Position numbers and translations under genes: made by a program. Shown here piece after piece: positions 16,058 to 25,201 of a stretch of 59,746 nucleotides of DNA. Source of the DNA: Euryarchaeota archaeon UBA202 (GTDB lineage Archaea; Thermoplasmatota; E2; UBA202); NCBI GenBank assembly GCA_002502685.1, contig DAQA01000008.1:73882-133627 (forward strand). The letters are read 5' to 3'. The notes below the pieces were generated by a model. That model was not told where the DNA came from. It saw nothing but the letters and a program-made list of their open reading frames with translations, and did no database searches. Numbering within the stretch: the first letter of the stretch is position 1; each line of letters begins with the position of its first letter.

Positions 16058-17911
16058 GTGAAAAGTATTGCAGTATTCATCATTGTAGTTTTATTTTGCA
16101 GTTTCATCCTTGATGGTAATGCCTGTAAAGTTATTGTCGCCATTGGTGACTCAACAGGAGGCAATTATAATCTTCTCCTGAAAGTAAGGGACCCCAGTCG
16201 TTTGGGTTTTCAAGCTCTCACGATTGTAAATCAAGGCTATGCATATCCCTATCATCATCCTTGGACAGGAAAAGAAATGCGCTTTCTCGTTAATCACACC
16301 TATATTGGGACCGTGACCCAAGGGGACAGTTATCCTAATATAACAAAACCGGGTATGGCTCTAAGTGAGACAGGTATTGCCTATGCAGATGCTGATAGCC
16401 CTTTATTTTTGATCAATCCCACCCGTCATGCCTGGGATGATTTTGATTGGATACGGTATGCCTGTGAACGTGCCGTCACGGTTGAACAAGCTGTAAATCT
16501 TCTTACTGCTGCAGTCATAGATACATTACACGCCCCTGGTGTGGGGGAGAATTTGTTTGTTGTAGGATCCCAAAAGGGGTACGTGATAGAATCCGATGCT
16601 TTTAAGTATACTATCCAAGAAATAAAGGATATCCACGTCCAATCTAACTATCCTAAATTACTTTGGAAACGATCATTGTATCCCCTCCTTATTGGATCCT
16701 CATTTAACCTCACAAAAGATAGCGTTGTCCGAGAAAAAAGAATTGTTCGATTAGGTCCAACATTTCTTGGGGTAAAAATAGTAGATATTCAACCCGATGG
16801 TATTGTCGCTAAACAATTTCCCCTGGGTGAAAAGATTCAGATCTCTCTTGGTGATACAGGCACTGTTGGAGTATTCCGGGTTCAGCTGCTGGAGATCACC
16901 GGGAAAAAGGCACATATTTCCCTATCATACCAGTATCTGGATTGGGAAACACAAATCAAGGATTTATTGTACCAAAAATATGGTGGTTTGGGTGTGCGGG
17001 ATTTGATGAATTTGTCCCGTCTGCATAATACCTCCCTTGATGGACTACGAGGTATGTGTGAGGGGGGTTTTGAAGCAGCGACAATCTATAAAATACCCGC
17101 TTCTTACCCCGATATTTTAAGCAGTGGATGGTTTGCCCCCAATCAATGCTCCTGGGTATATGTTCCCTTCCATATCTGTAACCAGGATATCTATACACCC
17201 TATAGGGATGGAACAGCTCATATGCTGGCTCAAGAATTATTATCTCTCTATGGCCATGGAACATTGACTTCCCTAATAAATGGTATGGAAACTATTTTTT
17301 TATCAGAGACAGAACGCGTGGAATCACATGCATTACATTACTTGCAAAAGGGTCACACAAGACAAGCCGGTGACCTGTTAACACTATCTGATTTAAGTAT
17401 GCAAAAACAGGGGTTTTTATGGGGAGGTATCCTATACGATCTCTCTAGCATAGATTCGGGAATCCAGGATGAAATTTTTAATTCATTATCCAGGATATGG
17501 AACCATAATTATTCATATTCTCTTCCATGCATAAAGGAGGCAGTAGAACTGCTCACAAGCTTTCAAACCCCTTCGATAAAAACAATAAATTCCCTAAAAC
17601 AAAAATTACTCTTACTGGCGCTTGATATCACGGAATGTAAAATTAACCAAGCATCCATAATATCAGATGTTCCCCAGCGTGTATATGCAGATGAATTAGA
17701 ACAAGGCAAGTATTTCCTTAACACTGGTCAATATGAGGCAGGCTTCCACCATCTTGTCTTGGTCTATCGTAATGCAAATAGTCTAATCCTTGGTAAAAAT
17801 CCTGCCATAGAGCCACCGGGAGAACATTTTGCTCTAAATCTATGGATTCCTGTGTTTTTTTTAATCGCGGTGCTCCTTATGTTACCCATCGTTTATAGAA
17901 AATTAAAATAA
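16058..17911 (+). CDS. Secreted Ntn-hydrolase-like protein (C69/acyltransferase type), membrane-anchored
   Basis: A 617-residue protein with a GTG start, a signal peptide ending about residue 22 (VLFCSFILDGNA) and Cys23 as the first mature residue (CKVIVAIGDSTGGNYNLLLK then RDPS). An N-terminal cysteine followed by this pattern matches the catalytic start of C69 dipeptidases and acyl-CoA:6-aminopenicillanic-acid acyltransferase-like Ntn hydrolases. The C-terminus has one transmembrane helix (LWIPVFFLIAVLLMLPIVY) and a short basic tail, so the enzyme would be tethered outside the cell. It likely cleaves peptide or amide bonds alongside the secreted C25 peptidase, by inference. Confidence 0.65.
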   Translation: MKSIAVFIIVVLFCSFILDGNACKVIVAIGDSTGGNYNLLLKVRDPSRLGFQALTIVNQGYAYPYHHPWTGKEMRFLVNHTYIGTVTQGDSYPNITKPGMALSETGIAYADADSPLFLINPTRHAWDDFDWIRYACERAVTVEQAVNLLTAAVIDTLHAPGVGENLFVVGSQKGYVIESDAFKYTIQEIKDIHVQSNYPKLLWKRSLYPLLIGSSFNLTKDSVVREKRIVRLGPTFLGVKIVDIQPDGIVAKQFPLGEKIQISLGDTGTVGVFRVQLLEITGKKAHISLSYQYLDWETQIKDLLYQKYGGLGVRDLMNLSRLHNTSLDGLRGMCEGGFEAATIYKIPASYPDILSSGWFAPNQCSWVYVPFHICNQDIYTPYRDGTAHMLAQELLSLYGHGTLTSLINGMETIFLSETERVESHALHYLQKGHTRQAGDLLTLSDLSMQKQGFLWGGILYDLSSIDSGIQDEIFNSLSRIWNHNYSYSLPCIKEAVELLTSFQTPSIKTINSLKQKLLLLALDITECKINQASIISDVPQRVYADELEQGKYFLNTGQYEAGFHHLVLVYRNANSLILGKNPAIEPPGEHFALNLWIPVFFLIAVLLMLPIVYRKLK

Positions 17912-18058
17912 GTCACGCACCAATTGCATACAGCATGACTTCTGGTAAGTGATACTTATTTCTCCCTATCTCTAATTCTCACATCGCCATAATGGCATGT
18001 ATAAAAAAAAAATGACATTAGGTAACATTTTGTTTAAGGGGACAAAGATTCATGTAAC

Positions 18059-18232
18059 TCATGCGTAGGGATCAATATACCCAATGGTTTTGTTAATGGT
18101 GACAACCCTATTATTTTTTTTAGCGGCTTCCTGTGCTTCTTTTTTTGCGTCATCAAGTTTACATCTTAGATACAAAATGGTTTCTCCATCATCAAGGATA
18201 TATTCATCCTCCTTGGTCTTGACATATTTCAT
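18059..18232 (-). CDS. Small conserved-looking protein, 57 residues
   Basis: A compact frame from ATG (MKYVKTKEDEYILDDGETIL) to TGA, with a central charged helix (KLDDAKKEAQEAAKKNN) and a C-terminal strand (RVVTINKTIGYIDPYA). Composition is strongly protein-like, a GGTG lies just ahead of the start, and a TATA-like ATATAAAA lies about 35 bases upstream. No family recognised. It stands alone between the Ntn-hydrolase-like gene and the structured RNA region. Confidence 0.6.
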   Translation of the reverse strand: MKYVKTKEDEYILDDGETILYLRCKLDDAKKEAQEAAKKNNRVVTINKTIGYIDPYA

Positions 18233-18493
18233 TTCAACACCTGTACATACCTAATTATTTTTTTTATATATCCTACATGCCAAAAGGTTTTATAAAAATG
18301 TGTTCATCTCTTCCGTCTTTTGTAGGGGAAATATTTCCCTCTATATTCAGGAATCAATCAATAATTATTGGCTATTCTTTATAACACTTTTTCATCTTGA
18401 TTTTCTGTAGTGTTATCAACTATCGATGCCTAAAACTGTAAAGGAAAAAAGGAGAGGTAACAAAGGAGGTCGATTCCTAGGCTGGTAGAACTA

Positions 18494-18614
18494 TAGGGAG
18501 CTAAGTGGACACTGAACAATATTCCCCGTTAGGGCTAACGGTGAAAAATATTCTTCGCATACCCACCGCAAAGGATCATTCACTCCTTTTAACATTCTCC
18601 ACTACCGCTCCCTA
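18494..18614 (+). ncRNA. Candidate structured RNA with a three-way junction
   Basis: No gene covers this stretch, yet it folds strongly. A closing stem pairs TAGGGAGC (18494-18501) with GCTCCCTA (18607-18614) and continues as AGTGGA/TCCACT (18504-18509/18598-18603). Inside are two hairpins: GAA-AATATT-CCGTTA closed on itself (18514-18556, loop GGGC at 18532-18535) and AAAGGA/TCCTTT (18570-18575/18584-18589). The strand is uncertain because stems read on both. TATA-like sequences lie upstream near 18290 and 18377. It does not match tRNA, 5S, or the RNase P and SRP signatures I know. Confidence 0.5.
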
Positions 18615-18665
18615 GACCTATATCTCTCATTGGTTTTTAATAATTACTCTTTCTACAAAAAATCA

Positions 18666-18714
18666 GAGGGGGGCAACCCTGGTCATTGGGCCAAAGCGAT
18701 AGGTTGTCTCCCTT
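18666..18714. other. Long hairpin, possible terminator or second RNA domain
   Basis: GAGGGGGGCAACC (18666-18678) pairs with GGTTGTCTCCCTT (18702-18714), 13 pairs including three G-U or G-T wobbles, with a 23-base loop. Read on the minus strand the stem is followed by TCTGATTTTTT, which would suit a terminator; read on the plus strand it may end the structured RNA at 18494-18614. Confidence 0.45.
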
Positions 18715-18894
18715 GTGCCTTTCCGTGTTTTTGCAAAACCAATTAGGTCATTCCTTCTTCCATAAACTCTTTTCATCTAGAGGAGCAAAAAAAAAGAGGA
18801 GAATATGGGAAAGCATTTCTTTTCTTTTTTGTGTTGTCTTTCTCTCCTTCTTAGACAGGATTGATTTCCACCCGGGTGATTATACAGACATTTA

Positions 18895-18902
18895 TTTTTA
18901 TA
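18895..18902 (+). promoter_or_regulatory. TATA box of PEP synthase gene
   Basis: TTTATATA centred about 30 bases before the ATG at 18928. This spacing puts the transcription start at or next to the start codon, predicting a leaderless mRNA and separating this promoter from the structured RNA upstream. Confidence 0.6.
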
Positions 18903-18927
18903 TACTAGCACTATTACCCATCTTAAT

Positions 18928-21378
18928 ATGCCTACCAAAAATAAAAGCAAAAATGAGGAATTAATTCTTTGGTTTGATGAAATTGATAGAAATGATATTC
19001 CCCAAGTGGGAGGAAAAAATGCATCACTTGGCGAGATGATACAGCATCTAGAAAAAAAGGATATCCGGGTCCCCAAAGGTTTTGCAGTCACCGCAGAGGC
19101 ATACCGACGCATGATTCACTCAGCAGGAATAGAAAAAAAAATCATGAAGCTGTTATCTACCCTTGACAAAACTGACATAAAAAAATTAGATGAAAGTGGA
19201 AGAAAGATTCGTGATATGATCAATACTGCCTCCTTCCCTCCAGAACTTGATAAAGAAATCAGGAAGGCATATAATAAAATGCAAAAATTATATGGAAAAA
19301 ATATAGATGTTGCTGTGCGCAGTAGCGCCACAGCAGAGGATCTTCCCACCGCCTCATTTGCAGGGCAGCAAGAAACCTATCTTAATATCCAAGGGATAGA
19401 TCATTTACTGAGGGTTATTAAGAAATGTTTTTCCTCCCTTTTTACCAACCGTGCTATCTCCTATAGAGTGGACAAAGGCTTTGATCATTCCAAGGTTTAT
19501 ATCTCCGTAGGTGTGCAAAGAATGATACGCTCTGATATCGGTTCCTCAGGCGTGGCGTTTTCTATTGATACAGAGACTGGCTTTCAGGATGCGGTGCTTA
19601 TCAATGCATCATGGGGACTTGGAGAAGCAATTGTAGGTGGCCGGGTTAACCCTGATCAATATTATGTTTTTAAGCCCACCTTGGCTGAAGGATACAAGTC
19701 CATTGTGGAAAAAAAATTAGGGGATAAAAAAATTAAGATTGTGTACGGCAAAAAAGGGACTAAGATCGTAAAGACACCAGTAGCTGAACAACACAAATAT
19801 GTCCTGGGTGAGGATGAAATACTCAGGCTAACCAAATGGATTTGCACAATTGAGGATCATTATGGCGTTCCCATGGATATTGAATGGGCCAAGGATGGAA
19901 AAACAGATCAGATGTATATTGTTCAGGCTCGCCCTGAAACAGTACATTCCCAAAAGGATTACATGAAAATTGAAAAATATGTTTTGGAGGAAAAAGGAAG
20001 TGTTGTAACCCAAGGGGAAGCTGTGGGAAGTAAAATTGGAGTGGGTAAGGCCAATATCCTAACGACTGCAAAAAATATTCAAAAATTCAAAAAAGGCCAG
20101 GTATTGGTGACTGATATGACTGACCCTGATTGGGAACCCATAATGAAGATTTCTGCAGCAATTATTACCAACCATGGCGGTAGGACATGTCATGCAGCTA
20201 TCATATCCCGTGAGTTGGGGATACCCTGTGTTATCGGGACGGGTAATGGCACTTCTCGTATAAAGAATGGCCAAGGGGTTACTGTTGATTGTTCCCAAGG
20301 TGAAGGAATTATCTATAAAGGGGAGTTAAAATATCGAGTAGAAAAAATGGAATTGGATAAAATTCCTTCCACCAGGACAAAAATTATGATGAATGTGGGT
20401 GTTCCAGAAATGGCGTTTTCCCAGAGACAAATACCCAATGATGGCGTGGGATTAGCTCGGGAGGAATTTATCATCAGTTCTCATATTGGTATCCATCCCC
20501 GTGCATGTATCGAGTATAACATTCTCAAGAAAAAGGCAAAAAAGGATAAGCAAATAGCATCCATCATTAAAAAAATTGATGCTTTGAGTCAAGGGTATGA
20601 TAATAAAATTGATTTTTTTATAGATTCTCTTGCTCGCGGTATCGGGAAAATCGCTGCTGGTTTTTATCCCCATGATGTCATTGTTCGTCTCTCTGATTTT
20701 AAAACCAATGAATACGCTAGCTTAGTGGGGGGCAGCCTCTATGAACCCAAGGAACATAATCCCATGATTGGATGGCGGGGAGCGTCACGTTATTATGATA
20801 AATCATTTAAGCCTGCGTTTCGGTTAGAATGCAAGGCCATAAAAAAAGTCAGGGATGAGATAGGTTTGACCAATGTCAAGGTCATGATTCCGTTTTGCCG
20901 GACGCCTGAAGAAGGCAGAAGAGTTATTGCCACCATGAAAGAATTTGGTCTTCGGCAAGGAGAGAATAACCTTGAAGTCTATGTCATGTGTGAAATACCC
21001 TCCAATGTGATGCTTGCAGATCAGTTTGCTGACATCTTTGATGGTTTTTCCATTGGAAGCAATGATCTTACACAGCTGACCCTTGGTCTTGATAGAGATT
21101 CTGATCTGGTATCGTCTCTTTTTGATGAAAATAATGAAGCAGTGAAGCGAATGATTTCTGATCTTATCACCATTGCCCAGGCAAAGGGAATAAAAACAGG
21201 TATTTGTGGCCAGGCTCCCTCTGATTATCCTGAATTTGCTAAATTTTTGGTGCAATGTGGCATTGACTCCATGTCTCTTAATCCGGACTCTGTGATATCC
21301 ACACGACTTCGTGTAGCTGAAAAAGAAAAGCAGCTAGGGGTGGCTCAAAAGCACCTTTCCTTCTTTACACCCCATTGA
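18928..21378 (+). CDS. ppsA: Phosphoenolpyruvate synthase
   Basis: An 816-residue PEP synthase (pyruvate + ATP to PEP + AMP + Pi), the gluconeogenic entry from pyruvate. Domains in order: N-terminal ATP-grasp-like nucleotide-binding domain (VGGKNASLGEM, SSATAEDLPTASFAGQQET), the swivelling phosphohistidine domain with catalytic His in GGRTCHAAIISRELGIP (about residue 420), and the C-terminal PEP/pyruvate barrel ending in GSNDLTQLTLGLDRD and GICGQAPSD with the catalytic cysteine. Length is normal. It would use pyruvate made by the ferredoxin oxidoreductase encoded at 25-28 kb running in reverse. Confidence 0.96.
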   Translation: MPTKNKSKNEELILWFDEIDRNDIPQVGGKNASLGEMIQHLEKKDIRVPKGFAVTAEAYRRMIHSAGIEKKIMKLLSTLDKTDIKKLDESGRKIRDMINTASFPPELDKEIRKAYNKMQKLYGKNIDVAVRSSATAEDLPTASFAGQQETYLNIQGIDHLLRVIKKCFSSLFTNRAISYRVDKGFDHSKVYISVGVQRMIRSDIGSSGVAFSIDTETGFQDAVLINASWGLGEAIVGGRVNPDQYYVFKPTLAEGYKSIVEKKLGDKKIKIVYGKKGTKIVKTPVAEQHKYVLGEDEILRLTKWICTIEDHYGVPMDIEWAKDGKTDQMYIVQARPETVHSQKDYMKIEKYVLEEKGSVVTQGEAVGSKIGVGKANILTTAKNIQKFKKGQVLVTDMTDPDWEPIMKISAAIITNHGGRTCHAAIISRELGIPCVIGTGNGTSRIKNGQGVTVDCSQGEGIIYKGELKYRVEKMELDKIPSTRTKIMMNVGVPEMAFSQRQIPNDGVGLAREEFIISSHIGIHPRACIEYNILKKKAKKDKQIASIIKKIDALSQGYDNKIDFFIDSLARGIGKIAAGFYPHDVIVRLSDFKTNEYASLVGGSLYEPKEHNPMIGWRGASRYYDKSFKPAFRLECKAIKKVRDEIGLTNVKVMIPFCRTPEEGRRVIATMKEFGLRQGENNLEVYVMCEIPSNVMLADQFADIFDGFSIGSNDLTQLTLGLDRDSDLVSSLFDENNEAVKRMISDLITIAQAKGIKTGICGQAPSDYPEFAKFLVQCGIDSMSLNPDSVISTRLRVAEKEKQLGVAQKHLSFFTPH

Positions 21379-21461
21379 ATATAGCACAGTTAATCTTTTT
21401 TTTCCTTTATTGCCATGATATTCTCTAGTTGTCAGGCAGAGATATTTTTTAACGATAAGGC

Positions 21462-21468
21462 TATAAAC
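21462..21468 (+). promoter_or_regulatory. TATA-like box of mevalonate kinase gene
   Basis: TATAAAC ends 22 bases before the ATG at 21491, a usable archaeal TATA position for a leaderless message. Weaker than the PEP synthase box because surrounding sequence is AT-rich. Confidence 0.4.
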
Positions 21469-21490
21469 AAAATCCTATTTTTTTATACTA

Positions 21491-22429
21491 ATGGTGATTG
21501 TCAGTGCCCCTGGAAAAGTGATTCTTCTGGGGGAACATGCTGTTCTTTATGGTGAACCCTGCCTATCCACCGCGATTGACCTTAGAACCGATGTGCAGGC
21601 CATAGTGAAAGGAAGAACATTTCGGGTGAACTCCCACCGGATGGACAGTTGGCATCATACTTATATTAAAGCCGCGGTTGATACCCTCTGGACGGGTGAC
21701 CCCATACATTTTCGCACCCGTTCCAATATTCTCTCCGCGGGCGGTATAGGTTCCTCTGCCGCTCTTACTGTTGCCACAGTGGGCTGTCTATCCATGTTGG
21801 AGGGTGACTGGAATTTGGATAAAATCGCTCGGCAGAGTTACGATGTGGAATATAATGTACAAGGGGGGGGAAGCCCTACTGACACCTCGGTATCCACATT
21901 TGGATCAGGTATTCTGCTTTCCAATACAAAAGGTGATAATCTATTATGGGATATAAAAAAAGAGGGAAGGCAATGGTTCATCCATCATGTGGATATCCCC
22001 TCCTTAACCCTTGTTATTGGCAACACCGGGATAAAGTCAAAAACACCCATCCAGCTAAAAAAAATAAGACGTTTTGTCCAGCATTCTGGATTCTCTAGGG
22101 ATCTTATCACCGATATTGGTGCATTAGTCCATGATGGAATGAAGGCTTTGATGGATGAAGACTTTACCACATTTGGTAAACTAATGAATATTAATCAAAA
22201 TATTTTACATACCATGGGTGTAAGCACCAAGGAACTACAAAAATTGATAAATGTTTCCTTGAAAGCAGGGGCGTATGGGGCCAAACTAACTGGTGCGGGA
22301 GGGGGAGGAAGTATTATCGTGTTAACCGATGATCCACACGAAGTTTCTCAGGCTATTCGGGATGAAGGCAGTGTGTCTTTGATAGTTAAGTCAACCCGGG
22401 AAGGAGTAACCATCCTTGGATCCCACTAG
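21491..22429 (+). CDS. mvk: Mevalonate kinase
   Basis: A 312-residue GHMP kinase that phosphorylates mevalonate to 5-phosphomevalonate for archaeal isoprenoid lipids. Signature motifs: PGKVILLGEHAVLYGEP at the N-terminus, the ATP loop SAGGIGSSAALTVA (about 77-90) and the C-terminal LTGAGGGGSI (about 260-270). The GEHAVLYG wording and length fit mevalonate kinase better than galacto- or homoserine kinase. It converges on the DUF1015 gene with a 4-base overlap of ends. Confidence 0.93.
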   Translation: MVIVSAPGKVILLGEHAVLYGEPCLSTAIDLRTDVQAIVKGRTFRVNSHRMDSWHHTYIKAAVDTLWTGDPIHFRTRSNILSAGGIGSSAALTVATVGCLSMLEGDWNLDKIARQSYDVEYNVQGGGSPTDTSVSTFGSGILLSNTKGDNLLWDIKKEGRQWFIHHVDIPSLTLVIGNTGIKSKTPIQLKKIRRFVQHSGFSRDLITDIGALVHDGMKALMDEDFTTFGKLMNINQNILHTMGVSTKELQKLINVSLKAGAYGAKLTGAGGGGSIIVLTDDPHEVSQAIRDEGSVSLIVKSTREGVTILGSH

Positions 22430-23664
22430 AATGCATACGTGATTAATCCTGACAAAATCTTCGGGAGAAAATAGGTTGATTTTTGGGGGAGATATTCACC
22501 CCGTAACGCCAGGGTTTTTAAGTCATTCATCTTTATGGGGTTTAAAAGAATAGCAAGTTGATATTTTCCCGTATCAACAAGTTGCCGCGCTTCTTTTTCA
22601 AAACGGGTATAATGGACATGGTTTTCCAAGAGGTCGGAACGGATATCCATAACTTTTTTCAGGAGGATCTCTTGTAGGATGGCTACATCAAGATTGTACC
22701 ATCTCTTGGAGTGTTTTTTATCCTCCCTATCTGTTATTTCATTTTTTAGTTTAAGAAGATATACCTTATCAGCATAGAGAGCAAAGACATGTTTTTTCTT
22801 CTTTATCATCTCCATGATCGACATTCCTGTTCTATCCATTTTTTCCTCAATGCTGAAAAACTCTCGTGCCCTTGATAACAGTTTTTTTATGTCTAGATCC
22901 AAGCCATAGATTAAGCGATGGGTTGGCAATATGGTTAATCCGGGATTGTCCATATCTACAAAGAGTGCCAGTCGATATTGTGCTTTCTTGTTTTCCAAAA
23001 AATAATTTATGGCTGTTTGATATCGATGATGCCCATCGGCTATGTACACTTTTTTATCAGTGAAAGAGTCACATACTTTTTTGGCAATATCCCCCGTGAC
23101 TGTCCAGCACCTATTCACTCCATTCCAAGAATGGGTTTCCATGGTAGGGGTGAGCGCGTCTTTTGCGTGTGATATTAAATTATCTATGTGGTTCTCCTCA
23201 TCATGGAAAAGTAATTCTATGGGTTCAAGATTTGCTTGACATGCCCGCATCAGTTTCAATCTGTCTTCTTTGGGTTTTGCCAGTGTATGCTCATGCGCTT
23301 TCACCATGTCATAGTGGATATCCAGCTTGAGGAGAGCAAAGAATCCCGTAAGGTTTTTCTTTTTTTTCTCATGGGTATATTCAACCTGGTAGGGGTAAAT
23401 TGCTGGTTGATCATCCTGTATTAATACTTGTTTTTTTAGATAGTCCTGGAATAAAGTTGCTGCCCGGGTGTATTGATTATGGGTGCTATCATCCTGGGAA
23501 AAGGTCTTTCCCAAGGTGAGCCGTACCAGGTTATGGCTGTCCCTGTGATAGAGTTCATCCTGCAATTCAGGAGATATTATATCATAAGGGGGAGCTGTTA
23601 CCTTAGTAATATCAACCTTGTCCATATTGTAATGAATCCCTTTAAATGGCTGTACCTCGACCAT
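22426..23664 (-). CDS. DUF1015 family protein
   Basis: A 412-residue member of DUF1015. Recognisable blocks are VQPFKGIHYN, VTAPPYDIISPELQDELY near the N-terminus, MVKAHEHTLAKPKEDRLKLM in the middle and YIADGHHRYQTAINYF about residue 215. The DGHHR histidines suggest a hydrolase-like or metal site, but the biochemical role of the family is not established; in some organisms members sit with serine-phosphate metabolism. Single gene, convergent with mevalonate kinase. Confidence 0.9.
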   Translation of the reverse strand: MVEVQPFKGIHYNMDKVDITKVTAPPYDIISPELQDELYHRDSHNLVRLTLGKTFSQDDSTHNQYTRAATLFQDYLKKQVLIQDDQPAIYPYQVEYTHEKKKKNLTGFFALLKLDIHYDMVKAHEHTLAKPKEDRLKLMRACQANLEPIELLFHDEENHIDNLISHAKDALTPTMETHSWNGVNRCWTVTGDIAKKVCDSFTDKKVYIADGHHRYQTAINYFLENKKAQYRLALFVDMDNPGLTILPTHRLIYGLDLDIKKLLSRAREFFSIEEKMDRTGMSIMEMIKKKKHVFALYADKVYLLKLKNEITDREDKKHSKRWYNLDVAILQEILLKKVMDIRSDLLENHVHYTRFEKEARQLVDTGKYQLAILLNPIKMNDLKTLALRGEYLPQKSTYFLPKILSGLITYAF

Positions 23665-23871
23665 GCAGGCACATCAGCGCTTTATTAAAAAATATATTCC
23701 TTATCTATGGGGGAAAGTTTTACCAGTGCTTTTTTGGTGCTTTTCTTCTCTCTCTCTCTCTTTTACTTTCAGCATTATTCCCATTATTTCAGCACAGGAT
23801 TACTTGTCTTGTTTACTATAGGTTTGTTTCGCAATCTTTTAAATGAAAGCGACATATCTATATCACCCCTC

Positions 23872-24699
23872 ATGTTAATCCAATCCTTTGATCCCTGGTC
23901 AGGAAGATTTTGTACCTGTCCACCCAAGTACTCACTTAATCCCTATACCGGTTGTTCACATGGATGCCTGTATTGCTATATCACTTCCTATATACCCCAA
24001 GGTTTTCACTGCCGGCCAAAAAAAAATCTCATCCTGCGTCTTTCCCAGGATCTTACCAAATGTCATGATCGATATCTTAGTATTTCAAATAGCTCAGATC
24101 CCTATCCTCCCGAGGAAAAAAAATATAAACTTATGACAAAGATATTGCCTCTTCTCAAAGATTCGGGCATAAAAGTTCTTCTGGTCACAAAATCCAATCT
24201 AATCACTAGAGATATACCTATTTTACGTACCATGTCTTTGGCAGTCTCCCTATCCATCACGACCTTAGATACAGACTGGGCTCAAAGGATAGAGCCACAC
24301 GCCCCCCCTCCCTCTAAACGATTACATGCCTTAAAATTATTGTCATCCTCACATATCCCCTGTTCAGTTCGCCTGGATCCCATCATCCCCGGGGTAAATG
24401 ATGAAGAGATCACTGACATCATCACAGCGATCTCCCCTTATTGCAAGCATGTTGTGTCCTCCACAGTTAAACCCCGCAGAGATGCCATGAAACGTCTGTC
24501 TGTTGCCCTCCCGGACATTGTCACAAATCTTTCCTTTCAGTTACAGGGAAACACATATTATTTACCAAAAAAACAGAGATACAGCTTAATGAAAAAAGTC
24601 AAAAAAACCTGTGAAGCAGAGCACCTCACCTTTGCCACCTGCAGAGAGGGCTTTCCCGAGATGCACACTGCTACCTGTGATGGAAGCCATTTGATATGA
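23872..24699 (+). CDS. SPL-family radical SAM protein
   Basis: About 275 residues from the ATG reading MLIQSFDPWSGRF; the in-frame sequence upstream of this is low-complexity hydrophobic and probably not translated. The [4Fe-4S] site is NPYTGCSHGCLYCYI (CxxxCxxC, about residues 21-35), with later blocks LLVTKSNLITRD, VSLSITTLDTDWAQ and VRLDPIIPGVND characteristic of the spore photoproduct lyase-like (Rv2578c) radical SAM subgroup. Role unknown, possibly DNA repair. The next gene, a GIY-YIG nuclease, overlaps its stop by 4 bases, so the pair is co-translated and may act on the same nucleic acid. Confidence 0.85.
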   Translation: MLIQSFDPWSGRFCTCPPKYSLNPYTGCSHGCLYCYITSYIPQGFHCRPKKNLILRLSQDLTKCHDRYLSISNSSDPYPPEEKKYKLMTKILPLLKDSGIKVLLVTKSNLITRDIPILRTMSLAVSLSITTLDTDWAQRIEPHAPPPSKRLHALKLLSSSHIPCSVRLDPIIPGVNDEEITDIITAISPYCKHVVSSTVKPRRDAMKRLSVALPDIVTNLSFQLQGNTYYLPKKQRYSLMKKVKKTCEAEHLTFATCREGFPEMHTATCDGSHLI

Positions 24700-25052
24700 A
24701 AGGAATCTATTGTCTCTTTATTTACCTCCAAAAAGACACACACATTAAAGTTGGAAGTTTAGGTCGTCTTTTTTTCCCCCAGGGTTTCTATATCTATGTC
24801 GGATCTGCATTAAACAACCTGGAAAAAAGAATACAAAGACATACAAAAAAAGATAAAAAAATGCATTGGCACATCGATTATTTTCTTCAACATGCAACCA
24901 TCACAAATACCCTAACCATAGAAACACAGGATAAACTTGAATGCAGTCTTGCCCACCTACTCTCACTGATACCATCAGCGCAAGAAATCCCCCATTTTGG
25001 TTCTTCAGACTGTCAATGTACATCACATCTTTTCTATTTTCCATCACTCTAA
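24696..25052 (+). CDS. GIY-YIG nuclease, DUF123 type
   Basis: A 118-residue protein beginning KGIYCLFIYL, continuing FFPQGFYIYVGSALNNLEKRI (the GIY...YVG pair of the GIY-YIG fold with the arginine on the next helix) and ending with paired cysteine/histidine residues (DCQCTSHLFYF). This is the archaeal DUF123 branch, predicted endonucleases. Translationally coupled (ATGA overlap) to the SPL-like radical SAM gene, suggesting joint action in DNA damage processing by inference. Confidence 0.85.
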   Translation: MKGIYCLFIYLQKDTHIKVGSLGRLFFPQGFYIYVGSALNNLEKRIQRHTKKDKKMHWHIDYFLQHATITNTLTIETQDKLECSLAHLLSLIPSAQEIPHFGSSDCQCTSHLFYFPSL

Positions 25053-25201
25053 CACAAGTCACGCATCCCCAAGATTGCTTTTTAGACACCAAAAAAATCC
25101 CTCACTGTTTTTGTTTCTTTATATATTGTTTTTTTCCTGAAAAAAAATTTTTCATACCAACACATAATTATTAAATGTATAGCAGTATTCAAAAAACAGA
25201 A

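Noticed and set aside
18464..18490. Possible T-arm (GGTCGATTCC) of a tRNA
   Set aside because: No matching D, anticodon or acceptor stems on either side; the surrounding pairing fits the three-way-junction RNA instead.
23707..23871. N-terminal extension of the SPL-like radical SAM protein
   Set aside because: The added residues are Phe/Ser/Leu-rich, unlike the family, and the domain starts cleanly at the ATG at 23872.
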